NCBI RefSeq assembly: GCF_000003815.2
Contig: NC_049980.1
Span: forward strand, 33,882,830 to 33,946,829
Reading direction: 5' to 3'
DNA length: 64,000 nucleotides
Origin: Branchiostoma floridae
Taxonomy: Eukaryota > Chordata > Leptocardii > Amphioxiformes > Branchiostomatidae
Position 1 is the stretch's first letter, and each line of letters opens with the position of its first letter. Of the stretch, positions 12,301 through 24,300 are shown one piece after another. The notes beneath the pieces are model-generated. The model was given only the letters and a program-made list of their open reading frames with translations. It was not told where the DNA came from and did not search any database. Made by a program: the position numbers and the translations under genes.

Positions 12301-15300
12301 TCCACATCTCTTACCCTTTAGTCATCTTTCTAGCAGCATGGAAAGTGAAAAGGGAGAAGAAAGTTACTTTAAGTTTAAGAACATTCCAAGACCTCTGCAA
12401 TCATTCAAACTTATTAGTTATACTTCAACATTCAAACACTTCAAAACTGAAACAGCAACAAACGATACTGCATTTTCTGAAGTGTGCTGTGCCTTAAAGT
12501 TTTCTTCAGTAACATACACAGCATACACTTTTAAAAATCATGCGGCTGTACAGTTTGAATAGCTTGAACAATGGAAAACCACATCAATGTAGCATGTTGT
12601 ACGACTTCAAGTGACTGACATGGAACGGTCCATGGTCAGGGTTAGAAAACGTGTTTTGGTGGTCGCGCTAATTTTCTAGGTGAAGGTGTAATATAAACTG
12701 GACCTTTTCCTGCCAACCATTGATATCTCTATCCACTATTTTCACCCCATAGTATTGTAGGCTTTCATTGTGTCCGTACAGATGGAGTCTGATATTATCT
12801 GCTACTTCCCAGCGAGTTAGCAGTGGGTTTGACACCCCTGGTCACGGAATATCACAAGTATCGAGCAATTAGAAATTACACAAATGTTCTGGAGGCATTC
12901 TTACATTTGTATACATATAAGATCAATTTTGCGTTTATTACACAATGACTTGACGAGCAAACAGATTTTCCCAATCTTCAAAGAAACACATACAAGCTCT
13001 CTCATACACTTATTGTTTGCAATGGCTAACAGTAACACCAAGCTTCTTAAAACTTTGAAAGAGCCGCAAAAATGTAAAATTTGCAACTAAAACTTGTCAG
13101 ACCAGCAAAACGGCATCTACAAAACCTGCCCTATCTCGTGGCAGTCTCAAAACTGAGATTCTGTGCTTCGTTCTCAAAAAGACTACGTAACAGACACCAC
13201 TGTTGGTAAAACTGTTTGACTGGATAACATGTAGTACAACATAACTACCCTCACTGTTGTTTTTGTATAGCAAGCTTTGTGATAGCAGAAATCAAGGGTA
13301 CAGAGCAGTACATACATGGGGAGAAAAATATGAAAGCTACTCACATCCATTCTAAAAATTAAAGAGGTTGGAAGGTAAAATTGTTTAACAGTAGCTTCTA
13401 CTAAACCAAGGCCCGACCATGCTTTCCATGGCTGTGGAGGCCATTCAGTAAAAATGGGGTCAACGCCCTGATTTCCAACCTACATTAACAATAGGTAACT
13501 ATGTGTAACCAATGAACCACAGAAAAGAAAGCTCAAGCTCCTTAAAAACAACAAAACATGGGCAATGTAGTGGTTTAAAAATATACAGTTTGACATTAGT
13601 ATGAAAGTCTGGTTTCATGAGTCTATAACATGCTAGTTTACAATAGAACCACAGACGTGGGTCTTCACCCTTGCTGTTTGTTCTATTTAATGTGCTACAT
13701 TATAGAAAATGGCCTGTCACAAGATAAAATTGATTAATAGAACGATCAAATACATTTTCTGGAGAAAAACAGCTAGAATGTTTGCCTTCTCAAACAAGTC
13801 ATGACAGCTTATACTGGGCAGAACACAGAGTAAACATACAGCAAAGGTCAATTTTTCAACTACACAACTGAATCAACACTGTCAAGGTTTATCCATTAAA
13901 TACTTCTTTTAGCTGTACCAAAAACTATCAAAATTGTACATCAAATGATCTCAAAAGACACTGATTAAGCTAGCCAATGACAAGAGAGTAGCAAACAAAA
14001 AACTGCTGATACAAGAACACTGCACCAAAAATGCATATTTCCCTTCTACACAACATACTGACAAGAAGAAAATCCCAGAATATATCAAAAATACATTCTT
14101 ATTTGTCTAATTTCTACAAATATCATAACCAAGGAATTATTCTGTACACACTATACCCAGGTCTTTGCCACAATACCAGCTTTTGAGATAGCTTGAAGCC
14201 CAGTCAGTACAGCTGTGTTCTCCCATGCCAAAATAATCCAAACATATTTGCCTGCCACAAAACACATCAACAAAGAGAAAATCTGCAACATATAATGGAA
14301 GATACATCTAAAATTGTCTAATATCTATGAATATTAACACCATAAAGTTACTCCGTCCACACTATAGCCAGGTCTTTGCCACAACGCCAGCTGCTGAGAT
14401 TGTCTGAAGCCCAGCCAGTACAACTGTGTTCTCCCTTGCAGAGGGCCCCTGCCGTCACAGACATGATGTCATCGCTTACATTTCAAAATGAGCTGACCAA
14501 TGGGAGCGCGGGCCCCTCAGAACAGGCATTTCATGAGGCAGGTAGCAGCTTCAACGTACAGACTCACAGAGCTAGCTGTTCTGTGGATAAGCTAGGGACA
14601 CGCAGAGCTACTATAACTGTAGTACATCGATGTACATAAGGACAAAACAGTTGGAGAAGAGATACCCAGGAAAACTATACACACCGATAGTGAATGTCCA
14701 TTTGTATTGGTAGAAATCAATCTGAAGTGAACTTGAGCTTTCCAACACAAAAATTGTAAACACTGACGTCACAGAATCAGTGCATTCCTCATTCTCTGAC
14801 AAAGACTGGAGTTAGACAATCAAAAATCTGGGCATGTCAAATTTTTGTGTCAGACTTTACAACTTGAAGTTGGCCTCAAAAGTTCAAGACAAAGACTTTC
14901 ATTTAAGATAGAGCTTTCTTTTAATCTACCTATCTTCTATAGAAAAGGTTCTTGATATACAGAACAGTCTTGAGGCATCTTTTATTTGGTATGAACCTGC
15001 GAAATACGTTTTCTAATAAATTTTGTGCTCAAGAAACTCTGTACTTTTGCCTGCATATATAACGTCCTTAATCTATTACTTTCGGTTTCAAACCTTCTCC
15101 TTTAAGTGTCTTGCTGTAAAGCAAGTTACTCTGATAACTTACAGCCTCATGCTATTTCATTTGTATATCATCAGCCTTTTTTTCAGAGGCTGGAAAGTTC
15201 AAAGTTCATGTACAAAGTTTCAACACCTTTGACAACTGACTGAATATGCAAACTTTCAAAGACAATGAAAAGCTTGAGTAGAGGCCCCATTACTGCTTCA

Positions 15301-18300
15301 AAATAATTTGTAAATATGTAGATATTAATTTCATGTTTATGTTTATGGGGTGAAAGTTATCAAAGAAGAGAGGATACAAATGTATCTTTTTTTTAACAGC
15401 ATCAATAAAATTAACTGTGTCAAATGCTGAGACAAATTCAAGACTACAGTAAATTTCTAATGTTCATCATGTTCTTCACAGTTTTTGAAGGGTTTTGGAC
15501 AAATTTCATGACTAGTTAATACACTGAGAAACTTTCCAATGTGCTTTAAAGCAGTTGACACTGCCATTCCAAGTTGCTTGGCCAACTGGATCAACAGAAA
15601 GACATTCACATTGGGAAAGAAACTAGTTTGTAGTTAAGAAAGAGTTCTCTTGAAAATAGTTTGTAACTTCTTTGCCAAACTCGTCAAACAACTGCACGTC
15701 TTTGTGTAAAACTTATCCACGCTTGTTTTTGCATACAACAACAAGAATGTAAACATACACTTGACATTGGTAAACAATGTTTTTAGACTATTTTCTCAGC
15801 ATTTAAGTGTCAACAATATAATTACTAAAGCTCTAAAGGTTTTATGATGTGCAAAATTTACTACATTATAGCATGAAACATGGTACATCTCATGAAGAAA
15901 TAATACATAATGCTTCTAACAGTAAATAAACAATGTCCTTCAGTGGTTCCAGTGGCTGAAAAAGCATCGTTTACTCCTGAAGCTCTAGCAAATTCATTTC
16001 TCAACGTAGCTCAAAACCAAATGGCTCGCGTGGACCTGTGGACATTGTTCTACACATACAACAGCAAATAAACCGCAAATTCTGTAAAATGTGGAAAAAG
16101 ACTACGTATCAGACACGACCAATGAGGAAAAGCTGCTATTCTACTACTACTAGCATTGGGGGCTAAAAGTATATGTCAATTCTTTGGCTGTTTCTGTTCG
16201 GCATAAAACTTAAAACATCTCAAAATCTAGGATAACCTTCCTCACATTTACAAAGAAATACACATAATATTTGCTGTTAAAAATAAACTTTTGGTGTTAA
16301 AAATTAGAGCAGTAAAAGCCCCAGAGGTTCAATCCTGCCCTAGTTGTGTTGACTATGGGCTGGGGACAGGGGAGGTTTCATGGTCTATTTGCCATGTAAA
16401 GACTGGCCCCTCTAGCTACTGTAACCTGATCACCATATTATCAGTATAATCTACCACAGTAATCACACAAAAACAACAAAACATGGGCAGAAAAGTGCCA
16501 CAATTCTAGTAGTAGGCAACGCTGAACAAGAGTATGGTTGTTCTGGATCTGCTTTCAAGCAGGAAAGGGGCAAATATTTTTCTTCAAACAAAAATCACTG
16601 AAGGTTTTAGAATTCAAGAAATTCTTCACTTTTCATAGATAAAATTTACTTATATTTCGTTTTATATAAAGAACATAGCATCAGCAATGGCTACAGGTAA
16701 CAACAAAGGCCAGAAAACACGGTGTGTGAGCAGACAGCTAGGTCTGGTGAGACCAGCCCTTCCAATTTCACACTGCGTCATTAGACCCTCCTGTGGGCCT
16801 CACGGCTGAATAACAAACAACAGATTTACGTTTCTCTGCTTCTTTACTGAAGAAAGAAAACGGCTACAAAACGGGGTCAATAACAGAAAAGGCTGTTCTG
16901 TGTCTTTTAGGGCAGTCAAACTTGTACCAAATGGTTCACTAGGGCAGGGAACAACAAGGCACAGACGGATGGTAAAAAATTCAACAAAAACAGCTTAAAA
17001 TCAAGATTTTCACAAAACCCATGAATATCCCTAAAATGCATCACAATTCTGTTCCACTCAACATTCTGATCCAGGAAAACCAACCCATTTGTAAGTGGGC
17101 CACAGCCAGGGGCAGCCAGGCCGTGGTTTCTGCCTAGTGACAAGGGCATGCACAATCAACCACATTCACAATGGCTGAACACCACACCTCGCCCTCAAAC
17201 ACACTTCCTCACAAAATATCCACAAAACCAGCCACCACAACGCTGCAAAACTCCCCAAATCACAGAAAACACCACCCAGAAGGAGCTCCATGCAGTAAGG
17301 ATGGGTGCACAGTACCCTGACTGCTGGGTAGCCGAGGTGGACGGGGAGAGCTGGGTGCCCGACATGGCGGCCGTGGTGTGGGGAGGATCCTGTATGACCT
17401 CTACAAGTCTGCAATGCAGCAAAATGGGGGCCCCTTCAAGGGAGCTGTTTCTCTGTTACATGTAGTAGTAGGCAAGGCTGCATGTGGAACGTTACTGTAT
17501 GTTGTCTGGGGCATGGTCTGTGCCGAGTGGTCTCGGCTCTGGCAAAGTGTTAGGGGCTCAGGAGTTGGTCTGGTCTGGACGTAGGTCTTCTAACATAGGT
17601 CTGAACAAATCTGTGGAATCTTCAGCTATAAGACATTATTCAAGCCTTCAAAATAGAGATAGCAGGGCATTCTCATTAACAAAGATCCCCGATAAAGTTA
17701 AATTTACTTTCTACGTGTAAAGGGCTCAGGAGCTGGTCTTGTCTGGACGTAGGTCTTCTAACATAGTCTGTGTTATCTTCAGCTAGACTTTACACAAGAT
17801 AGCTTCAAAATAGACATATATGGCAAGACGTTGTCATTAACAAAAGCTCCCAAATAAAGTTACATTTAGACAGACTGTTAATTCTGTGTTGAAAAAACCT
17901 TGGACCAATTTTGTCAGAGTTAGACAACTACAAAGGTAAAAAAAACTTTCAGAAAGTTTTCTTGACATCTTTAAAATAGACATAACCAAGACATTGTCGT
18001 TAAAACTATCATTAAAAAAACTGTGCTTATTTTAAGTTAAATTTAAACACTTAGACTGTTGATTTTGTAATATAAAAAACTTTGTTACAGATAGACACCT
18101 ACAAGTTTCGAAAACTTTCAGAAAGTCTTCTTGACACCTTCAAAATAGACATAACCAGAAATTGTCATTAAAAAAAGGTATCCTGAAGTAACATAAAAAT
18201 TTAAACACTTCTAACGTTCAAGTTCTACCGTTAATTCTTCAACCAAAACTACGGACTGATTTCTTCAGAGTAAGCTAACTTGAAACCTGTAAAATCTCAT

Positions 18301-21300
18301 AATAGATATCTCACAAAGTTTTTCTACCAAGTTTGACTTATCTCGAAACAAATTACACCATTCTGGAATAACACATACATGTAGGTACATACTTGGAAAA
18401 GGAAACACTTTTGAAGGTGTTCAACGATTCTAGATCTATATGTTACCAGAACGGAGTCAATGGACACAAGATGACATTTACACTTCTCTTCCAATGTTTT
18501 CTTTACATGAGTACATTGTCTTGATCAAGGTTCTTTTTTCTATTTGCCATTTTCAAAATAAAACAGTCAAAACTGTCCAAGAAGGGGACGAAGCCAGGGG
18601 ACTGACAAAATCTGGTCTATGTGGACAGGTGATCGCTATAGACAGGGTTCTTATAGTAATACTTGTGATGGGTGTTTATGAGAAACATTATTTAAGGGAC
18701 TACCAAAAAGGGGTCAAATCAGCCAGGTGGTCATTATGTAGAGGTGGTCATATATATNNNNNNNNNNNNNNNNNNNNNNNNNNNNNNNNNNNNNNNNNNN
18801 NNNNNNNNNNNNNNNNNNNNNNNNNNNNNNNNNNNNNNNNNNNNNNNNNNNNNNNNNCAAACTTTGTGACCAACAGACACAATTTACTGACACACTTTGG
18901 AGGGTTGGTACAGGTTATGTGATGACCACCTAACTTCTTCTTCTCGCACTTCAGACTACTAAACAAGTAGTAAGGTTTACCAACTTTTATTAGCACACAC
19001 TCTCTGACTCTTAAGAGAATGTACAGTATCTAGTTTCTTGATTTTGAAAGAATATTCTACCTGGATGTCCGACCGTCATTAACGTTTAAAATCGCAACTT
19101 TTCGGTGAAGTTGACAAACTTTTTTCACGTTCAATTCTTCCCCAAAACATTCAAAACTTCAAGCTCAGGCAGATATTGACTCCAAGAGCATATTTTCATA
19201 GATCTATTTTATTCTCATTACTCAGATGGGTACCTATCTACCTGCTGTAATAATATGAGGCAAAGGTAACAAGATGCATAGCTACATCACATTCCATTTC
19301 ATACTCCTTAAAGATAAAGATTCCATTTCCTAGCTCTTTCCAGCTTTTTGGAAACTTCAGGGGGTGGCTTTGAAAGTGTTCTTTTACCTTGACATACCAG
19401 TCCACGTAAAGTAAAGCTCAGTAAGAGTTTGATGTATCAAACATATTGATTGTCCAACACAGAAGAATATGCTATTTCACGTTCGAAGTGCACATGCACA
19501 CACAGTATGGTGCATTGTGGGCAAGATGTCAAAGTTGGAGGCCTCTGAGACATAAACAGAACGCATCTGGACATGATATTGTATGATATGTACAAGAACT
19601 GACACAAAGTTGCCTTCACTTTTGACCTTGTGCATGAGCAGTGCAAACCAGGAACCAGCTTACTGGTCAGGGTGTTATCAGGTCTGATAACATTGTAGCC
19701 ATAACATTGTAGGGCTCAAAAGTCAAAATAATTTTATTTCGGTGATCTGCAAAAAGCAACTATTCCAAAAACTTATTTGCAAGCCAGGAAGACCAAATGT
19801 CAATTGTCTTGCCAGTACTGAAACACAAGCTTTAATTTCGGTTAATTAGCTGAATTGTTTTTCATGATAACAAGAACGAGCCTGAATTTTTTTTTGCCCA
19901 GCAAAATTGCAACTTGTCTACATTTTCAACTGCAAAAATTTTTTTGCAGGCCCTGCATTGGTTCTACCTACCTACTTCATGATACTTTTACCTCCATGAA
20001 AGTGGCTATTGTTTGGGTGTATCTGTCTGTGTTTATTTGTTTACTTGTTTATTTGTTTATCTGGTAAATATATTTGTGAAGAAGGTCTGGACTGTAATGA
20101 TATGTGGTATGTAGATATTTGGAAGACAAATGTCAAGGTTGATTTTGGGCCTCCTGGCTGCTTTCCTTGGTATTGCAGCAGAACTTCTTTTTTTTTTTAA
20201 ATCCTTTGTCCTAGTCATGCTGTGGTTTTTATTTTGGGGCGGATAGATTTTAATGTCAGGAAGAAATGTAGGTTTGGGCCTCCAAGCAGTTTGTTCTGGA
20301 ACTGCAGGTGTGTAACTATTAACATTTTTTAAAAGAAGCTATGCATGGACAGAATCAGAGACAAGTCAGGTTTTTTTTTTTTACAGACATGTTCATTTGA
20401 ATTTTGAATCATCAGTGTGGTCTAGGTTACTTACTAGTACATGTACTATTACTGTTTATTGACATCTTTTCAGGAGAGAATACTTTTTATCACAATCATA
20501 GATCTCTCTGATCTTTTTTTTTTTAAATTTGAATACCAAATGCATGTTGTTGTTTTTTATTTACTTTTTTTTCTGTCACAGACTATTCTCATTTTTTTCA
20601 GTGCACCTGTGTAACAGTTAGCAATTGCTCAGCTGCATGCTCTAAATAATGGTCCAGTAACAAAATGTCCAGATGGAAGTTTTAGATCCAGTAAAATTTC
20701 TGAGATCTCCTTTAATACGGATTCAAGCTATGCTTGAAAATCGTTTTCCGTTTTTACAACCCACTTTTCAACAAATACATTAATGAGACTCAGAGTAATT
20801 AGTGGAGGTCATTGTATGTAAAAAGCTACAAAAGAGTCATAAGAATTTTTATTCAAAAGATTGTCTATGAAACATCAAGAAAATGTGACTATAATGACCA
20901 TACACATTTTTTAATTGCCCTTTTTGGTTGCTACAACACACAGCATCTACGACAAATTCTCCACAAGTGAAAATGTTCTTCAATGGGGGCCAAAACCAAC
21001 CATGTGATCTTTCATTTTTAAAAAAAATTATGGAAAGTATGCCGCGAAACCAAATTTTTCCATCCATACAAAACAAATGGGTTTCAATCTATCACTGAAA
21101 GGTGTTGATGTGTGATATGCATGCTTTAGAACAAAAAAGACTACCCTTCAGACACAAGTTTAGCTTTAACACAGACAAGACTCAATACTATGGCCCCATA
21201 GGCATAGTAGTGAATACTACTTGTAGCAGAGGCACAGCATTCTGATACAACAAAAATCATTAGGCAGTGAACACTAGATTTAATTCAGATTGTTCTCTTT

Positions 21301-24300
21301 TCTTTTTGAAAAGAAAAATAATTTCAAAGATTAAAAACAAACAGTCTGCATTGATTGTAATTTTTTCTCCATTGTTTTCCGCATGAGAGTAACACCTCTA
21401 GCAGATATAGGTTGGACCAAGAGGCAAGACTGGTTTCTACATGCTACCAAAAAATCTGACTTCACATGTCTGTTCTTTTGCCTGTGCTTTTTTGGAAAAT
21501 ATCAGGATAACACAAACATAAATAAACAACAAAAGTGCCCAAGGCCACCTCTCTTTTGTTATCATTTCAGGCAGGGTCAAACATATCTGTTTTCCCACGG
21601 GCTTGAACAGAGCAACATGGGAGCTACTAACACCATACATGTACATATACCACAGCACCAAAGTACAAGCAGTGGGCACATTAAAACTGTACTGTGATGT
21701 CGCATAACCACAGACATTGTACCATCAGCTAACACTGCCATGCCTCGATATAGAACAGTATCTAGTATCATTCCCCAGTATACAAATAACAAAGACAAAG
21801 AGCTTTTTCCAAAGTGTAAATATTTGTACAAGGAAGACTTTTATTAATGCCATTGCCATTATATCATTCCATTTAAAACTCATAGTTGGTTCTGTAAAGG
21901 TTTCAAAATCACTCGATACAGGGGAAAAAACTGCCCTAGAGTAGAACATTGTACTAGAAAATATTCTTGTTTCTCTCATTCATACAACAGACAGGCATTT
22001 ATATACCTTCTTTTGAAATTCATTCAAAAGCAACATATTCTATCATATTAAACCTTGTAGTTCTACTAAATCAAAGAATCTACTGACAAAATTCTACCTA
22101 AACAAGATGCCCTAGAAGAAAGCCCAGTATCAGGCTGTACAGTGTGGTAGAGAGGCCCAGCCTGTGCCGCCCCTCACCTCCCCACTCCACCCTGTAAACA
22201 ACATGTCCTACGTGACCTAGGTTGCAGCTGCAATGCGACAATCCAGGGGCCCACCACGGGAAAATTCTCTACATACAAGAAACGGCCTTTAACGAAAAAT
22301 TAACCATATTATTCTCTAAATTTGTTGCTGGGAACTTGGTGCCTGTGCTCTAAAAGACACCCTGGTCTGTGTTTAGCCACTGAGGTAGAATTTTGGTGAA
22401 ATGGCCACAAAAAAGGGGTTTCCATATGGACAATATGGCTTTTGTGTAAATACTGACAGCATATGTGCTGTACAGGCCTTGTACAAAATATACTCGCTGC
22501 ATTACAAACACACATTTTACAGACAACAATTGTTTACGACACCTTCTGCCTAGAGGAAAGACTGTCCATCCACAGATGGTCTAAAAGCAGGCAACAACAC
22601 AGGCAGAAGCAGATATACATGTCCTAGGAGATAGGAAAGGCTCTGGCTTCAAGCCAAACTCCCTTTACAGTTACTTTCATCTTGTAAAAAAAAATCTAAA
22701 TACAATTTTCTCCACATAAACACAAGGTTGGACACTTCAGTCCACCGTGACTCCTGTCTGACAGGACTGACTTTCCAGACAAGCACCAAGCTAAAGAAAA
22801 AAACAAGTTATTCACAGCTCTACATTATACAACAAATTCGCAAAATTAAACACAAAAAATCACAACAGCTAGATAAAATACTGATAGAACATGTACTAGA
22901 AAGACAATAGACCAGAATGGCTCCAAGCTCAGGTAGTCCTGGTCTGTTATCTGTGCTCTAGACCAGTCCTACTGCATGGCAAGCTGTCTGGGGTACCCCC
23001 TCATACTGGGCCTCTTTCCTAGAACATGATGTCATGGCTGAAACATTCCAAGATGGCTGACTATGTCCAGGATATACTCTACCACCGAAAAGCCTTCGGA
23101 AGGGTATAATAATATTATCAAACTCTCCATAGGAACAAGGAGACCCGTGTACCGAACACAGATATGTAGGCATGGGGGCCAAGACTTCTCACTCGTACAA
23201 CACAAGGAAAGCTGGTGTTCATGTGTATGTGACTTGCATATGTAATCATTGTCTACAACATTGCAAGAACACCACGTGCACCTCACTTGAATGCTTCCAA
23301 TCTTTTAGAAAGTTTCGAACCCTCAAATAAATGACATGGTAAGACTTTGGTTCTAGGTATCAAAGATATGACTTTTCCCTCAGTGAAAAGTCTATAAGTA
23401 TAACAACGACGGATAATTCTTCAGTTTTCCATGTTGCTTGTAATTTAGGCTCAGTTTTTGCCTATTCTTTAAAGCATCTCAAAATATCTAAACTGAAAAA
23501 TCAACAAATGATGTTGTATGACACTTTCAAGAAAAGTTTCAGGTCAAGGACAGTTTCCAATGGAAGTGTTTGGTTGGTTCGATGCCTTGGTATCATACTT
23601 CGATTGTAGCTATCTACCATGTAAATTGAAAGAGATAACAAATTGTTTTCTCAGTATATATATGTATGTGACACAAAAATGTCACAATCAAAGGCCAAAA
23701 TGCATATATGTAAACTCCAACAGAATATACGGTATACTATATAGACCATGTCTACTAAAAAAGCTGTGTGGCACTGTTGCTGAGAGAATAGCTGTGTCCA
23801 ACATATTTCCAATGCTAAGAAAATATCATAGCACCATTATATACACAATTGTATACTTGTCCATTCCCTTGTATATAACTTCAGAAAACCATAACAGAAT
23901 TCAAGGCTATGATATTGTATTTAATGCCTACTGATCATAGCATTGACCCATATCATGGAAACTGTAAGTGTAACACACAGTTTTATTCGAGTAATGTTGC
24001 CTTTGGAGATGTGGAAGGCTCTTTCACTCCTACAATTTTGAGTTCACAACTTAATAATTAAAACCACATTTGATTGCTGAAAAAGAAAACCACAGTTTCT
24101 GCCTGCGTGCCTACTAGTACAGGTAGCAGACATGTGGCTATCACCGAGACCAGTGTCTTTCGGAAAAGACCAGCTGTCGAATATTCTCCATATCAACCCA
24201 AACCCTGTCACAATGTGCCCAGGAGATCTACAACAACCGTCCAATTTCAGTAATGTCTACATGTCTTACTTGCATCTGTGTGCATGAGTCGGTGAGAATT

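Noticed and set aside
18440-18922. 160-codon open frame across the N gap
   Set aside because: Translation through Ns is meaningless and both flanks are dispersed repeat.
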